From Rhodoblastus sp963713695 (GTDB lineage: Bacteria > Pseudomonadota > Alphaproteobacteria > Rhizobiales > Beijerinckiaceae): a stretch of 64,000 bases of DNA. The notes below the pieces were generated by a model, which saw nothing but the letters and a program-made list of their open reading frames with translations, was not told where the DNA came from and did not search any database. This document shows positions 37,100-46,168 of this stretch, one piece after another (positions within the stretch are counted from its first letter, which is position 1; each line of letters opens with the position of its first letter). The translations under genes and the position numbers were made by a program. Where the stretch lies: NCBI GenBank assembly GCA_963713695.1, contig CAVQMU010000005.1:186001-250000 (forward strand), given 5' to 3'.

Positions 37100-37238
37100 G
37101 GTCCAGCCTTTCGCGTCCGCCGGGAGAATGTCACGGAATGCGGCACTCAAGCAAGCGCCTGTGGCGAGGAAAAGGCGAAGGTCGGGATTCCCCGCCCTAT
37201 TGCGATCACGAAACGCCCGCGCCGTGACCCCGGCCGCC

Positions 37239-38819
37239 TCAGGCGGCCTCGGAATCGCCGGCCGGCGCCAGGCGGATCAGATGATCGAAGGCTGAAAGCG
37301 AGGCCTTGGCGCCGTCGCCCATGGCGATGACGATCTGCTTGTAGGGCGTCGTCGTCGCGTCGCCCGCCGCGAAGATTCCGGCCGCCGAGGTCTGGCCGCG
37401 CGCGTCGATCTCGATTTCGCCGCGCGGGCTCAGATCGATGATGCCCTTCAACCATTCGGTGTTGGGAACGAGGCCGATCTGGACGAAGAGTCCGTCGAGA
37501 TCGATTTTTCGCGGCGCGCCGCTCGCGCGGTCCTTGTAGGAGAGGCTGACAACCTTTTCGCCGTCGCCATGCACTTCGCTCGTCTGCGCGGAGACGATGA
37601 CTTTCACATTCGGCAGTGAGCGCAGTTTAGCCTGCAGCACGGCGTCGGCGCGCAATTGGTGGTCGAATTCGATCAGCGTCACATGCGCGACGATGCCGGC
37701 GAGGTCGATCGCCGCCTCGACGCCGGAATTGCCGCCGCCGATCACAGCCACGTTTTTGCCTTTGAACAGCGGCCCGTCGCAATGCGGGCAATAGGCCACG
37801 CCCTTGTTGCGATAGTCCGCCTCGCCCGGCACGTTCATCTGCCGCCAGCGCGCGCCGGTCGCAAGGATGACGGTGCGCGCCATAAGCGTGGCGCCGCTGG
37901 CGAGCCGCAATTGCGCCAGCCCGCCCGGCGAGGCCGCAGGCATCAGCTCGACCGCCGTCTGCAGGTTCATGACGTCGACGTCGTAATCCCCGACATGCTG
38001 CTCGAGCGCGGCGACAAGTTTCGGGCCTTCGGTATGCGGCACGGAGATAAAATTCTCGATTCCCATGGTGTCGAGCGCCTGGCCGCCGAAACGCTCTGCG
38101 ACGACGCCGGTGGAAATGCCCTTGCGCGCTGCGTAGATCGCCGCCGCAGCCCCGGCGGGGCCGCCGCCGACGACCAGCACGTCGAAAGGTTTTTTGTCAG
38201 CCAGTTTCTGCGCGACACGGATGCTCGCGCCGGCGTCGATCTTCGCGAGGATCTGCTCGAGGCTCATGCGCCCCTGGGCGAAGGGCTGGCCGTTCAGATA
38301 GACGGAGGGCACGGCCATGATCTTCCGCTGTTCGATCTCGGCGGGGAATAGCGCGCCGTCGATGGCGACGTGGCGGATTTTCGGATTAAGCGCGCTCATC
38401 AGGTTCAGCGCCTGCACCACGTCGGGGCAGTTCTGGCAGGAGAGCGAAAAATAGGTCTCGAACAAAAACGCGCCGTCGAGCGATTCGATCTGCGCGATGG
38501 TCTCGGCCGTCTCCTTCGGGGGATGGCCGCCGACCTGCAGCAGGGCGAGGACCAGCGAATTGAATTCATGGCCCATCGGCAGGCCGGCGAAAGCTGCGCC
38601 GATCTCCGAACCCGCGCGGCGGATGGCAAAAGAAGGTTTTCGCGCGTCGTTCCCGTCGCGGTCGAGCGCGATCTTGTCGGACTGCGCCGCGACGTCTTCG
38701 AGCAGCGCCAGCATTTCCCGCGACTTGTCGCTGTCATCGAGCGAGGCGACCAGTTCGATCGGATGAACGATGCGTTCGAAATAGGTTTTCAGCTGCGTCT
38801 TGATGGCGGCGTCGAGCAT
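37239..38819 (-). CDS. ahpF: Alkyl hydroperoxide reductase subunit F
   Basis: The 526-residue flavoprotein transfers electrons from NAD(P)H to AhpC. The N-terminal double-thioredoxin domain carries FSLSCQNCPDVVQAL (CxxC). The FAD and NAD domains show VVGGGPAGAAAAIYAARKG, the second redox centre AYCPHCDGPLF, VIGGGNSGVEAAIDLAGI and GIFAAGDATTTPYKQIVIAMG. Length and order fit AhpF. It lies 77 nt downstream of ahpC on the same strand and is likely OxyR-controlled. Confidence 0.97.
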   Translation of the reverse strand: MLDAAIKTQLKTYFERIVHPIELVASLDDSDKSREMLALLEDVAAQSDKIALDRDGNDARKPSFAIRRAGSEIGAAFAGLPMGHEFNSLVLALLQVGGHPPKETAETIAQIESLDGAFLFETYFSLSCQNCPDVVQALNLMSALNPKIRHVAIDGALFPAEIEQRKIMAVPSVYLNGQPFAQGRMSLEQILAKIDAGASIRVAQKLADKKPFDVLVVGGGPAGAAAAIYAARKGISTGVVAERFGGQALDTMGIENFISVPHTEGPKLVAALEQHVGDYDVDVMNLQTAVELMPAASPGGLAQLRLASGATLMARTVILATGARWRQMNVPGEADYRNKGVAYCPHCDGPLFKGKNVAVIGGGNSGVEAAIDLAGIVAHVTLIEFDHQLRADAVLQAKLRSLPNVKVIVSAQTSEVHGDGEKVVSLSYKDRASGAPRKIDLDGLFVQIGLVPNTEWLKGIIDLSPRGEIEIDARGQTSAAGIFAAGDATTTPYKQIVIAMGDGAKASLSAFDHLIRLAPAGDSEAA

Positions 38820-38896
38820 GGCGATGGGTCCGGGAGGATTTGGGGGATTGTGGCCCCGGGCAAAAGCCCGGGGTCACGCCAGCAGAGGGCTGCGGG

Positions 38897-39460
38897 TCAG
38901 ATCTTGCCGACGAGGTCGAGCGACGGAGCGAGGGTCTTCTCGCCTTCCTGCCACTTGGCCGGGCAGACTTCGCCAGGATGGCTGGCGACATACTGAACCG
39001 CCTTGATCTTGCGCAGCAGCTCCTTGGCGTCGCGGCCAACGCCGCCGGCGGAGACTTCGACGATCTGGATCACGCCATTGGGATCGACAACGAACGTGCC
39101 GCGGTCGGCGAGGCCGGCGGCCTCGATCAGCACGTCGAAGTTGCGGCAGATGGCGTGGGTGGGGTCGCCAACCATGGTGTAGTCGATCTTGCCGATCGCC
39201 GGCGACGAATCATGCCAGGCCTTGTGGCAGAAATGCGTGTCGGTCGAGACGGAGAAGATCTCGACGCCAAGCTTCTGGAATTCATGATAATTTTCGGCGA
39301 GGTCCTCGAGTTCGGTCGGGCAGACGAAGGTGAAGTCGGCCGGATAGAAAAAGAACACCGACCAGATATCCTTGAGGCTTTCCTCGCTCACGTCGATGAA
39401 TTTGCCACCCTTGAAGGCCTTGGCTTGGAACGGCTTGATCTGCGAGTTGATGAGGGACAT
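38897..39460 (-). CDS. ahpC: Alkyl hydroperoxide reductase subunit C (peroxiredoxin)
   Basis: The 187-residue two-cysteine peroxiredoxin reduces peroxides. The peroxidatic Cys47 is in FYPADFTFVCPTELEDLAENY (split), and the resolving Cys is in HPGEVCPAKWQEG near residue 166. The ATG at 39460 (MSLINSQIKPFQAKAF) matches E. coli-type AhpC starts; in-frame codons upstream do not. It is divergent from oxyR and upstream of ahpF. Confidence 0.98.
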   Translation of the reverse strand: MSLINSQIKPFQAKAFKGGKFIDVSEESLKDIWSVFFFYPADFTFVCPTELEDLAENYHEFQKLGVEIFSVSTDTHFCHKAWHDSSPAIGKIDYTMVGDPTHAICRNFDVLIEAAGLADRGTFVVDPNGVIQIVEVSAGGVGRDAKELLRKIKAVQYVASHPGEVCPAKWQEGEKTLAPSLDLVGKI

Positions 39461-39569
39461 GGTTTTCTCCGCTGCGACGACGCCTCGCATTGTGCGGTGC
39501 GTCATTTCCTGATGAGCGGAAACTAGGCGGCGGAGCTGATCGAGTAAATCGCAAAAAACAAGTTTTTTT

Positions 39570-39586
39570 AATCGCTTTCTTCGATT
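39570..39586. promoter_or_regulatory. Candidate OxyR operator in the ahpC-oxyR intergenic region
   Basis: AATCG-N7-CGATT, an ATC-N9-GAT LysR-type dyad, lies 11 nt before the oxyR start. An adjacent dyad AAAAAAC-AA-GTTTTTT is at 39553-39568. The placement between divergent oxyR and ahpC fits OxyR autoregulation and ahpCF activation. Confidence 0.5.
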
Positions 39587-39597
39587 ACTGTCTGCGC

Positions 39598-40581
39598 ATG
39601 AAAAACCTGCCCACCCTGCGCCAGTTGCGTTTTCTCGTGGCGGTCGTCGAGCGGCGGCATTTCGGCGCCGCCGCTGAGGACTGCCATGTCAGCCAGTCGA
39701 CCCTCAGCGCCGCCATTCTCGAACTCGAAGCCGCCCTGGGCGTGAAAATGCTGGAGCGGACCAAGCGCTCGGTCATGCCGACCGCCATAGGGCTCGAAGT
39801 CGCGGACAGGGCCAAAACGCTGTTGCGCGACGCCGAAGAACTGGTCGAGGCGGCGGAGTTGGCGCGCGACCCGGCCTCTGGCCCCCTGCAACTGGGCGTC
39901 ATTCCGACAGTCGGCCCCTTCGTCGCGCCGAAAATCATGCCGGCGCTGCACTGCGCCTTTCCCGGCCTGAAAATCTACCTGCGCGAGGAGCAGACGGCGC
40001 CGCTTCTGGCGCGGCTGAACGATGGCAAGCTCGACGCGGCGATCATCGCTTTGCCCTTCCCTTGCGAAGGCCTGGACACCATCGACCTCTGCGAGGACCG
40101 GTTCTTCGTCGTCTGCCCGGATGGCCACAGGCTTGCCCGGCTGGCTTCGGCCGGCCCCGGCGATCTCGCCTCGGAGGACCTGCTGCTGCTCGAAGACGGC
40201 CATTGCATGCGCGACCATGCGCTGGCCGCCTGCTCGCTGGAAGGGGCCAAGCGCAACAGCGGTTTTCAGGGCACGAGCCTGCACACGCTGGTGCAAATGG
40301 CCGCCAACGGGCTCGGCGTCACCTTTGCGCCGGAAATGGCCATTGCATCCGGGATTTTGCGCGGTCTCGATCTCAAGGCCGTTCCAATGCGCGAAGGCGC
40401 GCCGGCCCGCCGCATCGTCCTCGCCTGGCGGCGAACCTCCAGCCGCAAGCAACTTTTCCGCGGGCTCGCCCAGACTTTGCGCGAAACGCTGGGCGGATCG
40501 AGAGATCACGAGGCCTTCTTCGCCTCGCCGTCGAGCCGTGCGAAAATTTCCGCCGCGGGCATGGGACGGCCAAACAGATAA
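39598..40581 (+). CDS. oxyR: OxyR, hydrogen-peroxide-sensing LysR regulator
   Basis: The 327-residue protein has the OxyR HTH (LRQLRFLVAVVERRHFGAAAEDCHVSQSTLSAAI, in pieces). The redox pair lies in EDGHCMRDHALAACSL (Cys203 and Cys212), equivalent to Cys199/Cys208 of E. coli. MAANGLGVTFAPEMAI follows. It is divergent from ahpC, its expected target. The last 25 residues overlap the end of the convergent GGDEF-EAL gene by 76 nt. The family usually ends near residue 300-310, so the tail is somewhat long. Confidence 0.95.
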   Translation: MKNLPTLRQLRFLVAVVERRHFGAAAEDCHVSQSTLSAAILELEAALGVKMLERTKRSVMPTAIGLEVADRAKTLLRDAEELVEAAELARDPASGPLQLGVIPTVGPFVAPKIMPALHCAFPGLKIYLREEQTAPLLARLNDGKLDAAIIALPFPCEGLDTIDLCEDRFFVVCPDGHRLARLASAGPGDLASEDLLLLEDGHCMRDHALAACSLEGAKRNSGFQGTSLHTLVQMAANGLGVTFAPEMAIASGILRGLDLKAVPMREGAPARRIVLAWRRTSSRKQLFRGLAQTLRETLGGSRDHEAFFASPSSRAKISAAGMGRPNR

Positions 40582-43214
40582 CCCTGGAAAAAAGAGCACC
40601 CCGCCGCGCGCAAAAACTGCTGCTGCTCGTCGGTCTCGACGCCTTCCGCCACCGTGGCTATGTCGAGGTAGCGGGCGAGCGTGACGATGGTCGAGACGAT
40701 CGCCGCGCAATCGCGATTTTGCAGCGCCTCGGCGATAAAGCTCCGGTCGATCTTGATCCGGTCCAGCGGGAAGGCGCGGATATAGCCGAGCGACGAGTAG
40801 CCGGAGCCGAAATCGTCGAGCGAGATGGCGACGCCGAGCTGCTTGAGGCCGCGCAATATCGCGAGGTTTTCGGCGCTGTCCTTCATGAAGACATTTTCGG
40901 TGATCTCGATATCGAGACGGCGCGCGGGAAGCCCTGTTTCAAACAGCGCCCTTTCGACCCGTTCGACCAGATTGCCCTTCTTGAACTGCACCGGAGAAAT
41001 ATTGACCGCGACATTCACGCCGTCAGGCCAGGAGAGCGCATCGCGGCAAGCGCGGCGCAGGATCCATTCGCCGAGCGGCACGATCAATCCGGTTTCCTCG
41101 GCTATGGGGATGAAGCGGTCGGGGCCGATGAGGCCGTCGCGCGGGTGTCGCCAGCGCACCAGCGCCTCGACGCAGACCACTTCGCGCGTCGCCGCGGAAA
41201 CGATCGGCTGGTAATGCAGTTCGAACTGCTCCCCTTCGATCGCCGCGTGAAGGTCGAGTTGCAGGTTGTGCCGCAGGCGCGCTTCGCTTTCGAGCAGGGC
41301 GTCGTAGAATTGAAACGTATTGCGGCCCGCCGCCTTGGCCTTGTAGAGGGCCATGTCGGCCTTGGAGATGAGATCGTCGACGTCGAGCCCGTCCTCTGGC
41401 GATGTGGCTATGCCAATGGAGACGCCGATCACCACCTTGTGGGAATCGATGAGGCAGGGCGCCCCGATGGCGCCCAGCAGGCGCTCGGCGACGATCCTCG
41501 CGCCGTCGGACTTGCCGTTTTCGTCGAGCATGACGAGGATCGCGAATTCGTCGCCGCCGAGCCGCGCGACGACATCGACATTGCGCATCGCCTGGCGCAG
41601 GCGATCCGCGACCTGCTTCAGCAGGCCGTCGCCGACGCCATGGCCAAGCAAATCATTGACCGCCTTGAACATGTCGAGGTCGAGCAGGAAGACGCAAAGG
41701 CCGCATCCGAAACCTCGCCGCAGCCGCTCCAGATGTTCGGTCAGGCTTTCGATGAGCTGGGCGCGGTTGACGAGATGAGTTAGGGAATCGTGGCGGGCGA
41801 GGAAGCTGACGCGCTCCATCGCCTTGTGCGCCTCCGTCACGTCCTCGTGCTGGGACACCCAGCCGCCGTCGGGCATGGCGTAACGATTGACCGCGATGAT
41901 GCGGCCGTTGCTCAAATGCTGCAGGAAGCCTCCGGCTTCGCCCTGGCCCGCCAGATCGGGACGCTCATTGCCGGCGGCGTAGACGCCGCGCGCGACGCGC
42001 AGGTCAACCAGATCGGCGAGCGGAATTCCCGGCGCGACGTCCTCGGGCGAGAGGTCGTAGAGGCGCGAATATTGGGCGTTGGCGACGACGACGCGCATGT
42101 CCTGGTCGAACATGCAAAGCCCCTGCGGCAGGTTGGCGAGCGTCGTCTCCAATTGCAGCGATTTCTGCCGCGCGAAAATTTCGCTTTGGGCGAGCCGGGC
42201 GAGGAAGGCGGCCTGGCTGCGCCAGCGGCGCGCGATGGCGATGCTGAGCCCGACCACCAGCACGGCGTTGCAGAGCGAGACCAGAGACAGAAGCCACGCC
42301 ATTTTGGACCATTCGCGGAAGACGCCAGATTCCGGCCGCTGGACCAGCGCCACGATCGGAAAGTCGGCGAGCCGCCGCGCGGAGATCAATTGGAAATCGC
42401 CGTGCGGGCCGCTTTTCGCCCGCGCCGTTTCGCCGGGACGAAGCGCGCCCCAGTCCGCCGCCGCGATTTTCGTCGCGTCGCGGCCTCTTGAAAGCGGCGG
42501 CGCGTCCGGGTGCTGCGCCAGCATCCCGCCGTCGCCCCGCATCAAGGAAACGCGCACGTCGTCGCCGGAAATGACCGCGTCGTAATAGGCGTCGAAATAG
42601 CTTTGCCAGAGCGCGCCGAGCATCAACCCCCGGAAGGAGCCGTCAGGACTGGGCAGGCGCCGCGCGAACAGGACGACCTGGGCCCCGGTGAACCGGCTTG
42701 CCAGCGCCGGGGTGATGATGGTCTCAAGCGTCGGATCCTCCTTCAGCGCTTTGAAATAGGGGCGGTCCGACAGGTTGACCCGATCGGTCGGCACGTCGAG
42801 CGAGGCGGCGACGACGCGGCCGTTCGCATCGACGAGCATGAAACTTGAGACCTGCGGCAATCCCGCCAACCGCTCCCTCAGCAGGGTGTTCATGGCCTCC
42901 CTGATCGCGGGATCCCTCGAGGCTTCCGCGCCTTCGCGCGCAAAACGTCCGGCGAGGCTCGACAGCACGACGTCGACGGAACGGAGGGCGGCGGCGGCGT
43001 GTTCGGACACGACATTGCTGTAGCCCGCCAGATAGGCTTCGGCGCTCTGCCGCGCGTTCCCGCGCATATTGGCGAGGGTCGCGACATTGACGCCCATGAT
43101 CATCACGACCAGGACGAAGGCGCCGGCGAAAAGCGAGAGTTCGGGACGCGGTCGGGCGCCGGCGCGGGGACTGCGGCCAGACATCGTGCGGCCAGACATC
43201 ATGCGAAAAACCAT
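40506..43214 (-). CDS. Membrane sensor with dCache-like, PAS, GGDEF and EAL domains
   Basis: The 902-residue protein has a first membrane helix (LFAGAFVLVVMIMGVNVATL) and an extracellular dCache-like sensor at about residues 50-305, with FMLVDANGRVVAAS and RPYFKALKEDP. A second helix (LLSLVSLCNAVLVVGLSIAI) and a PAS domain follow (LANLPQGLCMFDQDMRVVVAN). The GGDEF domain has RLGGDEFAILV, and the EAL domain has VEALVRWRHPRDG, DDFGSGYSSLGYI and TVAEGVETDEQ. Both catalytic motifs are intact, so it could make and break c-di-GMP. A later ATG at 43199 or 43181 may be the start. Confidence 0.93.
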   Translation of the reverse strand: MVFRMMSGRTMSGRSPRAGARPRPELSLFAGAFVLVVMIMGVNVATLANMRGNARQSAEAYLAGYSNVVSEHAAAALRSVDVVLSSLAGRFAREGAEASRDPAIREAMNTLLRERLAGLPQVSSFMLVDANGRVVAASLDVPTDRVNLSDRPYFKALKEDPTLETIITPALASRFTGAQVVLFARRLPSPDGSFRGLMLGALWQSYFDAYYDAVISGDDVRVSLMRGDGGMLAQHPDAPPLSRGRDATKIAAADWGALRPGETARAKSGPHGDFQLISARRLADFPIVALVQRPESGVFREWSKMAWLLSLVSLCNAVLVVGLSIAIARRWRSQAAFLARLAQSEIFARQKSLQLETTLANLPQGLCMFDQDMRVVVANAQYSRLYDLSPEDVAPGIPLADLVDLRVARGVYAAGNERPDLAGQGEAGGFLQHLSNGRIIAVNRYAMPDGGWVSQHEDVTEAHKAMERVSFLARHDSLTHLVNRAQLIESLTEHLERLRRGFGCGLCVFLLDLDMFKAVNDLLGHGVGDGLLKQVADRLRQAMRNVDVVARLGGDEFAILVMLDENGKSDGARIVAERLLGAIGAPCLIDSHKVVIGVSIGIATSPEDGLDVDDLISKADMALYKAKAAGRNTFQFYDALLESEARLRHNLQLDLHAAIEGEQFELHYQPIVSAATREVVCVEALVRWRHPRDGLIGPDRFIPIAEETGLIVPLGEWILRRACRDALSWPDGVNVAVNISPVQFKKGNLVERVERALFETGLPARRLDIEITENVFMKDSAENLAILRGLKQLGVAISLDDFGSGYSSLGYIRAFPLDRIKIDRSFIAEALQNRDCAAIVSTIVTLARYLDIATVAEGVETDEQQQFLRAAGCSFFQGYLFGRPMPAAEIFARLDGEAKKAS

Positions 43215-43514
43215 TCTCGAGCCGGCGCGATCCGAACGGGCGCGAGAACCCGTCGTTCCAGGACCTTGTGATTTCCGGATTATAGGGAGGGCAAACTGTC
43301 GCGAAGCTGATCAGCCTTTGCGCCAACAGCGGCCAGGACGATGTCGGCGCGGGGGCGCCAGCGAATGGGCGGTCCTGAGCGCGAGACGGGCGACGGCGTC
43401 GGAACCGCGGCGCCATCTGCGCCCGAATTTTTTTGCTCGTCCCCCGGGATTTCGCGGGAAAACGCCCGCGCCCGCGGTTATAACCCGACAGGGTTCACGC
43501 CGAGGGAGCGATTC
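43215..43514. other. 300-nt intergenic region, nothing recognised
   Basis: The region separates the divergent GGDEF-EAL and AIM24-like genes. Some coding potential is open on both strands, but none has family-like sequence. It should contain both promoters; TTATAACC near 43478-43485 could be a -10 region for the plus-strand gene. Confidence 0.3.
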
Positions 43515-44282
43515 ATGCAGTACAACCTGTCGGGAACGGTGATGCAGACGCTGGAGATCGATCTCGCCGCCGGCGAGACGGTCTACAGCCAGACCAACTG
43601 CATGTGCTGGATGAATGACTCCATCGAGATGGACACCCATACGGGCGGCGGTCTTTTCGCGGGCCTGAAGCGCTCCTTCGGCGGCGGCAGCTTTTTCATC
43701 ACCGAATTCAAATCGCGCGGCGCCGGCCACGTCGCTTTCGCGCCGCGCTTTCCCGGCACGATCCTCGCCGTGCCCCTGCGCGACGGACAAGCGCTGGTCT
43801 GCCGCAAGGAAACCTTCCTCTGCGCCGAAAGCTCGGTCAAACTGGAGCTGGCCTGGCAGAAAAGGCTCGGCGCGGGCTTTTTCGGCGGCGAGGGATTCAT
43901 CCTGCAAAAGGTCACCGGTCCCGGCACGGTCTGGCTCGACCTGTCCGGCGAAGTGGTGCATCGCGACCTCGCGGCGGGCGAAAGACTGCTGGTCAACGCC
44001 GGCCATGTCGGGGTCATCGACCCCTCGGTCGGCTTCGACATCCAGATGATCAAGGGGTTCCGCAACATTCTGTTCGGCGGCGAGGGCCTGTTTCTCGCCA
44101 CTTTGACGGGACCCGGCCATGTCGCGCTGCAAAGCATGCCGATCATGAACCTGGCCGAGGAAATCGGCCGCTACCTGCCGCAAAACTCCGGCGGCGAAAG
44201 CGGCGGGGGCGGTTCGCTGACCTCCGGCGCCATCGGCGGCCTCCTCGGCCTGCTCGGCGGCTCGGCGATCAGCAACGACTAG
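43515..44282 (+). CDS. AIM24 / TIGR00266 family protein
   Basis: The 255-residue protein begins MQYNLSGTVMQTLEIDLAAGETVY. It contains GGGLFAGLKRSFGGGSFFITEFKS (split) and GPGTVWLDLSGEVVHRDLAAGERLLVNAGHVG, both typical of the AIM24 beta-sandwich family. It ends with a Gly-rich tail that may contact membranes. Function in bacteria is unclear. The ATG at 43515 follows GAGGGAGCG. It is 68 nt upstream of ndvA on the same strand. Confidence 0.85.
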   Translation: MQYNLSGTVMQTLEIDLAAGETVYSQTNCMCWMNDSIEMDTHTGGGLFAGLKRSFGGGSFFITEFKSRGAGHVAFAPRFPGTILAVPLRDGQALVCRKETFLCAESSVKLELAWQKRLGAGFFGGEGFILQKVTGPGTVWLDLSGEVVHRDLAAGERLLVNAGHVGVIDPSVGFDIQMIKGFRNILFGGEGLFLATLTGPGHVALQSMPIMNLAEEIGRYLPQNSGGESGGGGSLTSGAIGGLLGLLGGSAISND

Positions 44283-44350
44283 CCGGACGACCGAGACAGG
44301 CGCGCAAATTTGGCTATAGTCCCGGGATTCGCAACGAACCGACGCAGCCC

Positions 44351-46129
44351 ATGTCCATACTGACTGTCTACGCCCGAGCTCTCAGCCAACTCGTCGCCGA
44401 GCGCCGGCTCGCCATACTCCTGGTTTGCGCCAATCTGGCGCTGGCCTGCGCGCAATTTGTCGAGCCCGTGCTGTTTGGCCGCATCATCGACGCCCTGACC
44501 AACGCGCAGGCGCAAAGCCGCAATCCCTCCTGGGCCGAGTTGACGCCGATGATGGGCGCATGGGTCGGGTTCGGCCTGTTCTCGATCGGCGCGGCGGTGC
44601 TGGTCGCCCTGCACTCCGACCGTCTCGCGCACCGCCGCCGCCTTGCGGCGATGGCCGATTTCTTCGACCACCTGCTCGAATTGCCGCTGAGCTTCCACGG
44701 CGCCACCCATTCGGGGCGCCTGTTGAAAGTGATGCTGGAAGGCGCCAGCGGCATGTCCTTCCTCTGGCTGGAGTTCTTCCGCACCAATTGCGCCTCGATG
44801 GTCGCCCTGTTCGTCCTTTTGCCGGCGACGCTGTTCGTCAACTGGCGGCTTGCTTCGGTCCTGGTGCTGCTGGTCCTGGGTTTCGGACTGCTCACCACAT
44901 TCGTGCTGCGCCGGACCGAAAGCCTGCAGGCGCGCGTCGAAGTGTTCAACGCCCGACTGGCCGAGCAGGCGTCCGACGTCCTCGGCAATGTGCCGGTCAT
45001 CCAGTCGTTCACGCGCATCGAAGATGAATCGCAATCGCTGCGGAATATCATCGACCGGGTGCTGTCGGCGCAATTGCCGGTTCTGTCCTGGTGGGCGCTG
45101 GCGGCGGTCGCCACACGGGCGTCCGCGACATTGACGCTGCTGTCGATTTTCGTCATCGGCGTCTGGCTGCATTTGCAAGGGCTCGCCACGATCGGCGAAG
45201 TGGTTGCGTTCATGAGCTTCGCCACCATGCTGATCGCGCGCCTGGAGCAGGTGGTCGGCTTCGTCAATCTGCTGTTCATGCAGGCGCCGAAAATCGCGGA
45301 GTTTTTCGGCGTGATGGACACGGCGTCGAGCGTCGTCGAGAAGGCGGATGCGCAAGACCCGGGACGCCTGGCCGGCGAGGTCGCCTTCGAGAGCGTCGGC
45401 TTCGCCTATGACGAGCGGCGCAAGGCGGTCGACAACGTCGATTTCGTGGTCAAGCCCGGCGAGACCGTGGCTCTGGTGGGCTCGACGGGGTCGGGCAAGT
45501 CGACCACGCTGAGCCTGCTGCATCGCGCCTTCGATCCGCAGTTCGGCGCGATCCGCATCGACGGCATGGACATCCGCGACATGAAGCTTTCCGCGCTGCG
45601 GAAAAACATCGGCGTCGTCTTCCAGGAGCCGATGCTGTTCGCACGGTCAATCGAGGAAAACCTGCGGGTCGGCAAGGTCGACGCCACCGACGAGGAAATC
45701 GCCCTGGCGCTCGAACGGGCGCAGGCCAGCGAATTCGTGTCGCGCCAGGTCGACGGCGTCAAGACCATGGTCGGAGAGCGCGGACGCTCGCTGTCCGGCG
45801 GCGAGCGCCAGCGCATCTCCATCGCCCGCGCGTTGCTGAAAAACCCGCCGATCATGATTTTCGACGAGGCGACCTCGGCGCTCGACGCAGCGACGGAAAA
45901 GCAGCTGCAGGCGGCGCTCGAAGCGGCGACCAGGGGCCGCACCACTTTCGTTATCGCCCACCGCCTGGCGACCATCCGCAGCGCCAACCGGATCTTCGTC
46001 TTCGACCAGGGCAAAATCGTCGAAACCGGCTCGTTCGAAGAGCTGGTGGCCAAGGATGGCAAGTTCGCCGCCCTGGCGCGGGCGCAGTTCATGGCCGCCG
46101 AGACCAAGGCGGAAACGCCGGTTTCCTGA
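44351..46129 (+). CDS. ndvA: Cyclic beta-1,2-glucan ABC exporter (NdvA/ChvA family)
   Basis: The 592-residue half-transporter exports cyclic beta-1,2-glucans to the periplasm in Rhizobiales. It shows a six-helix transmembrane domain (about residues 1-320) with text such as LPLSFHGATHSGRLLKVMLEG. The ATPase has Walker A GSTGSGKST, IGVVFQEPMLFARSIEENL, signature LSGGERQRISIARALL and Walker B IMIFDEATSALD. Length and the N-terminus MSILTVYARALSQL match NdvA/ChvA. No ndvB glucan synthase is in the window. Confidence 0.93.
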   Translation: MSILTVYARALSQLVAERRLAILLVCANLALACAQFVEPVLFGRIIDALTNAQAQSRNPSWAELTPMMGAWVGFGLFSIGAAVLVALHSDRLAHRRRLAAMADFFDHLLELPLSFHGATHSGRLLKVMLEGASGMSFLWLEFFRTNCASMVALFVLLPATLFVNWRLASVLVLLVLGFGLLTTFVLRRTESLQARVEVFNARLAEQASDVLGNVPVIQSFTRIEDESQSLRNIIDRVLSAQLPVLSWWALAAVATRASATLTLLSIFVIGVWLHLQGLATIGEVVAFMSFATMLIARLEQVVGFVNLLFMQAPKIAEFFGVMDTASSVVEKADAQDPGRLAGEVAFESVGFAYDERRKAVDNVDFVVKPGETVALVGSTGSGKSTTLSLLHRAFDPQFGAIRIDGMDIRDMKLSALRKNIGVVFQEPMLFARSIEENLRVGKVDATDEEIALALERAQASEFVSRQVDGVKTMVGERGRSLSGGERQRISIARALLKNPPIMIFDEATSALDAATEKQLQAALEAATRGRTTFVIAHRLATIRSANRIFVFDQGKIVETGSFEELVAKDGKFAALARAQFMAAETKAETPVS

Positions 46130-46168
46130 GCCGGCGTCCGGGCGCTGCCTCCGCAGGCGGCAAGCCGG

